From the NCBI GenBank assembly GCA_003514385.1, contig DOQR01000004.1, positions 452,754 through 516,753 on the forward strand: DNA of 64,000 nt. The letters are read 5' to 3'. Positions 61,588 to 64,000 of the stretch are shown in pieces (the first letter of the stretch is position 1; each line of letters opens with the position of its first letter). Source of the DNA: Oscillospiraceae bacterium. GTDB lineage: Bacteria > Bacillota > Clostridia > Oscillospirales > Acutalibacteraceae. A program made the translations under genes and the position numbers. The notes under the pieces were generated by a model, which did not search any database, was not told the DNA's origin, and saw nothing but the letters and a program-made list of their open reading frames with translations.

Positions 61588-62337
61588 ATGAGCGAATATT
61601 CATTCTTTGCCCGTTTTTATGACGAGCTGACGCAAAATGTTGATTACGAGAGAAGAGCAGAGCATTTTTCTGCTCTTCTGCTTTCATATGGGATAAAAAG
61701 CGGAACGGTTCTCGACCTCGCCTGCGGCACGGGCACTTTAACTTCACTGATATCCGCGCGCGGATACGACATGATCGGCGTTGACTCGAGCCCCGATATG
61801 CTTTCCCAGGCGCAGAACAGAGCTTTTGAAGAGGGACAGAATATTCTGTTTCTCTGCCAGCAGATGCAGGCTCTCGACCTTTTCGGAAAAATCGACGCCG
61901 CGCTCTGCACGCTCGACAGCATCAATCATCTGACCGAGCCCGAGGATGTCAGAGAGACATTCCGCCGACTCGGCACATTCATCCGCCCGGGCGGGATGTT
62001 CATATTCGACGTGAACACGATATACAAGCACCGCGAGATTCTCGCGGACAACTCGTTCGTCTACGAATACCCGGATGTTTTCTGCGTCTGGCAGAACAGT
62101 CTCGACGAGGAGACGGACATTGTAGACATCATGCTCGACTTTTTCGAAGAGAACGAGGACGGGACATACGAGCGAACGAGCGAAGATTTCAGCGAGCGCG
62201 CATATAGTCTCGACGAACTTTCAAAATGGCTCGGCGACGCGGGATTTGACATTGAAAACATATATGACGGCATGACAAATGAACCCGTCAGAGAAGATTC
62301 CGAGCGCGCGGTTATTGCCGCGAGGCACAGGAAATAA
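61588..62337 (+). CDS. Class I SAM-dependent methyltransferase
   Basis: 249 residues. SAM motif I is GTVLDLACGTGTLTSLI, motif II is IGVDSSPDMLSQA, and the conserved CTLDSINHL and IRPGGMFIFDVNTIYKH blocks follow. Similar to YbaJ/UbiE-like small-molecule methyltransferases of unknown substrate. The C-terminal half (ETDIVDIMLDFFEENEDGTYERTSEDFSERAY) is acidic. Coupled to the upstream regulator and followed 15 bases later by hslO. Confidence 0.88.
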   Translation: MSEYSFFARFYDELTQNVDYERRAEHFSALLLSYGIKSGTVLDLACGTGTLTSLISARGYDMIGVDSSPDMLSQAQNRAFEEGQNILFLCQQMQALDLFGKIDAALCTLDSINHLTEPEDVRETFRRLGTFIRPGGMFIFDVNTIYKHREILADNSFVYEYPDVFCVWQNSLDEETDIVDIMLDFFEENEDGTYERTSEDFSERAYSLDELSKWLGDAGFDIENIYDGMTNEPVREDSERAVIAARHRK

Positions 62338-62352
62338 CAGGAGGACAAAAAT

Positions 62353-63243
62353 ATGGGCAAGCTTATACGCTGCATTTCCGAGGACGGCACGCTGACAGTT
62401 ATGGCTGCCGACACAACGGATATAGTAAACAGGGCGCAGGAAATTCACGGCACATCCGCCGTCGTTTCGGCGGCTCTCGGCAGGCTGCTGACGGCGGCGA
62501 GCCTCATGGGCAGCGTACTCAAAGGAGCGGACGATTCCGTCACGCTCAGGATAAACGGAAACGGTCCTGTGGGCACTGTGCTCGCGGCATCGGACAGCCA
62601 CGGCAACGTCAGAGGATACGCTGTAAACGCCGTTGTTGAGCTGCCGCTCAACGACAAGGGCAAGTTGGATGTTTCCGGCGCAGTCGGCAAGGACGGCTTT
62701 CTGACCGTTATAAAAGACCTCGGACTCAAGGAGCCTTATGTCGGTCAGGTGCCGATAGTCAGCGGCGAAATCGCTGAGGACATCACGAATTATTTCGCGA
62801 CGAGCGAGCAGATACCGACCGTCTGCGCTTTGGGCGTACTCGTCAACCCCGATCTCACGATAAGAAAAGCGGGAGGATTTATAATCCAGCTGCTTCCGAC
62901 CGCCGACGACACGATTATAGACAAGGTCGAGAAGTGCATCAGCGACATCGAACCTGTGACAACAATGCTCGACAAGGGGCTCTCCCCCGAGACCATCTGC
63001 CGCACCGTGCTCCCCGCTTTCAAGCTCGACGTGCTCGACACCTCGGAGCCGGAATACAGATGCGACTGCTCGCGCGAGCGCGTCTCCCGCGCGCTGATAA
63101 GCATGGGCAGAGATGAACTCGAAAAGCTCAAGGAGGACGAAAAGACCGAGGTCTGCTGCCAGTTCTGCGACAAGAAATATGTGTTTACGCCCGCAGACAT
63201 CGACAGGCTGCTTGAAGAGAGCAAGGCAAAAGAGGATAAATAA
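62353..63243 (+). CDS. hslO: Redox-regulated chaperone Hsp33
   Basis: 296 residues; holdase activated by oxidation of its zinc centre. N-terminal fold: MGKLIRCISEDGTLTVMAADTTDIVNRAQEIHGTSAVVSAALGRLL, then NGPVGTVLAASDSHGNVRGY. The C-terminal redox switch is CDCSRERVSRAL with CxC, and CCQFCDKKYVF with CxxC about 27 residues later. All four zinc cysteines are present, so it should respond to oxidative unfolding. Ends the yerC-methyltransferase-hslO run. Confidence 0.95.
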   Translation: MGKLIRCISEDGTLTVMAADTTDIVNRAQEIHGTSAVVSAALGRLLTAASLMGSVLKGADDSVTLRINGNGPVGTVLAASDSHGNVRGYAVNAVVELPLNDKGKLDVSGAVGKDGFLTVIKDLGLKEPYVGQVPIVSGEIAEDITNYFATSEQIPTVCALGVLVNPDLTIRKAGGFIIQLLPTADDTIIDKVEKCISDIEPVTTMLDKGLSPETICRTVLPAFKLDVLDTSEPEYRCDCSRERVSRALISMGRDELEKLKEDEKTEVCCQFCDKKYVFTPADIDRLLEESKAKEDK

Positions 63244-63251
63244 AATGATAA

Positions 63252-63290
63252 GCCCCCTTCGCAGGAAAAACTGCGGAGGGGGTAATTTTA
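63252..63290 (+). terminator. Terminator after hslO
   Basis: CCCCCTTCGCAG / CTGCGGAGGGGG stem followed by TAATTTTA. Confidence 0.82.
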
Positions 63291-63340
63291 TGAGTGAGAT
63301 GTTTCGGGATTGTTCAATTTCGTCGGCAAAACTGTCCGTT

Positions 63341-63688
63341 TTACTGCGAGTTTTGCTTTGCGGTGTTGATGGAGGAGATGAGGAGCCGTTTGAGTTCAGC
63401 ACACATTTCAAGAGCGCTTTTGTCTTCATAATAGCCACTCTCGATAAGCAACTCAAGCCAATACTCACTTTCGCTGCATTCCTTAAGCGCGATTTGAAGC
63501 CTCGCGATAAAATCCGCTCTGCTATGAGCATAAAAAGCTTCACGAATATTTGCACCGACACTTGTCCCGCTACGAATAAGTTGGTTTGTCAGAACACTTT
63601 CTTTTTTGGTGCGCTTAATTTCGTTGCAAACTTTGATAATTTCAAGCGCAAATGCTTTCGATTTCACAATAAGTAAACTTTCCGCCAT
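63341..63688 (-). CDS. Four-helix-bundle protein (S23 / IVS-encoded family)
   Basis: 115 residues matching the family first described from 23S rRNA intervening sequences: LLIVKSKAFALEIIKVCNEIKR, then SVLTNQLIRSGTSVGANIREAFYAHSRADFIARLQIALKECSESEYWLELLIESGY, where RSGTSVGANIREA and KECSESEYWLELL are the signature. Standalone copies are common in Bacteroidetes and Firmicutes, function unknown. Here it sits between hslO and tRNA-Cys, next to repeat-rich DNA, not in an rRNA gene. No evidence of activity. Confidence 0.9.
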   Translation of the reverse strand: MAESLLIVKSKAFALEIIKVCNEIKRTKKESVLTNQLIRSGTSVGANIREAFYAHSRADFIARLQIALKECSESEYWLELLIESGYYEDKSALEMCAELKRLLISSINTAKQNSQ

Positions 63689-63712
63689 AATTTTCCCACC
63701 GCACTTTTTAAC

Positions 63713-63796
63713 TATTCACTATTACTTATTACTTACCAAAAATCGACACGAACAGCGCCATAAGTGAATAGTGAAAAACTAATAAGTAATAAGTAA
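63713..63796. repeat. Interleaved inverted repeats near tRNA-Cys
   Basis: TATTCACT (63713) pairs with AGTGAATA (63763-63770), and TTACTTATTACTTA (63722-63735) pairs with TAAGTAATAAGTAA (63783-63796). The two pairings cross, so they cannot both form in a simple hairpin. The GTGAATAGTG unit recurs at 48350 and 35508. Confidence 0.75.
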
Positions 63797-63828
63797 AATC
63801 GACAAGACTAAGTCGTCTTGTCGATTTT

Positions 63829-63829
<1 letters not shown>
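63795..63829 (-). terminator. Terminator after tRNA-Cys
   Basis: AAAATCGACAAGAC / GTCTTGTCGATTTT stem, on the minus strand followed by TTTTAC. Confidence 0.9.
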
Positions 63830-63903
<74 letters not shown>

Positions 63904-63934
63904 GTATTGAATTGTACGCTCTCTCTGTCAAAAA

Positions 63935-63960
63935 AATGCCAATTAAATTTAATTGGCATT
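63935..63960 (-). terminator. Terminator of the upstream minus-strand tRNA
   Basis: Perfect palindrome AATGCCAATT-AAATTT-AATTGGCATT, followed on minus by TTTTTG. Confidence 0.9.
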
Positions 63961-63967
63961 AAGAGAA

Positions 63968-64000
63968 TGGAGCGGATGACGAGGCTCGAACTCGCTACCT
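63968..64000 (-). tRNA. tRNA 3' part, cut by window edge (probably Gly)
   Basis: Minus strand, 3' end only: T arm GCGAGTTCGAGCCTCGT, acceptor half CATCCGC, discriminator T, encoded CCA. The acceptor half fits a GCGGATG 5' strand, usual for tRNA-Gly. The anticodon lies beyond the window, so identity is tentative. Confidence 0.6.

Overview
The window looks like a chromosomal segment of a low-oxygen, gut-type clostridium (Firmicutes, Oscillospirales/Ruminococcaceae-like). Support: a CIRCE operator before groESL, a cysteine T-box before cysE-cysS, a BceRSAB-type antimicrobial-peptide module, an agr-type peptide quorum-sensing locus, a CDP-glycerol glycerophosphotransferase (teichoic-acid type), a single-chain iron-sulfur L-serine dehydratase, a Gram-positive LexA box at recA, and glycan-degrading GH29 and GH2 enzymes. 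No phage, transposase, rRNA operon or CRISPR array is visible.

Layout. 1-3.1 kb: lplA (5' truncated), a pyridoxal/pyridoxamine kinase, thyA, folA. 3.3-7 kb: a YtrA-like GntR repressor with a promoter-overlapping palindrome, plus an ABC ATPase and a large permease. 7-12.1 kb (minus): lipoprotein, BceB/BceA-like exporter, intramembrane-sensing kinase and response regulator, with a TTACA-N4-CGTAA box before the exporter. 12.3-13.2 kb: cupin and an orphan protein. 13.3-13.85 kb: two paralogous 133-134 bp loci that look like twin small RNAs, next to a LytTR regulator/kinase pair (13.97-15.9 kb) whose kinase has lost its ATP-binding G box. 16-19.8 kb: ftsH, a DUF308 protein, pepT. 20.2-26 kb (minus): oppBCDF and oppA. 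26.5-30.9 kb: an agr-like locus: membrane protein, AgrC-like kinase, AgrA-like regulator and an XRE protein on minus, diverging from agrD-agrB on plus; the AgrD peptide has no cysteine. 31-35.7 kb: a truncated metallophosphoesterase, purA, DUF1275 protein, aminotransferase, LysR regulator, tRNA-Leu. 35.8-38.3 kb: rpmB, groES, groEL. 38.5-46 kb: membrane protein, GH29, tmk, DUF3798 lipoprotein, CDP-glycerol transferase, GH2. 46-52.5 kb (minus): cysS-cysE with T-box, pgsA, rimO, recX, recA. 52.6-59.2 kb: Na/Pi cotransporter, two tandem MFS paralogues, a possible 20-residue cationic peptide, tRNA-Thr and tRNA-Asp, another MFS protein. 59.3-64 kb: sdaA, cyclophilin, YerC-like regulator, methyltransferase, hslO, a four-helix-bundle protein, tRNA-Cys and a cut tRNA (probably Gly).

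The most original material is regulatory. There are two LytTR two-component systems: a complete agr circuit whose predicted signal must be a lactone rather than a thiolactone (or is not cyclised), and a second one flanked by duplicated loci that share spaced repeats, a -10 element, a 5' hairpin conserved in shape but not in sequence, and tandem CUCCUA anti-Shine-Dalgarno motifs. Three copies of a 44-bp palindromic element and several other short repeats are scattered through intergenic DNA, notably in the T-box to cysE leader.

All calls come from reading the sequence and from recalled family motifs; no database search was run.
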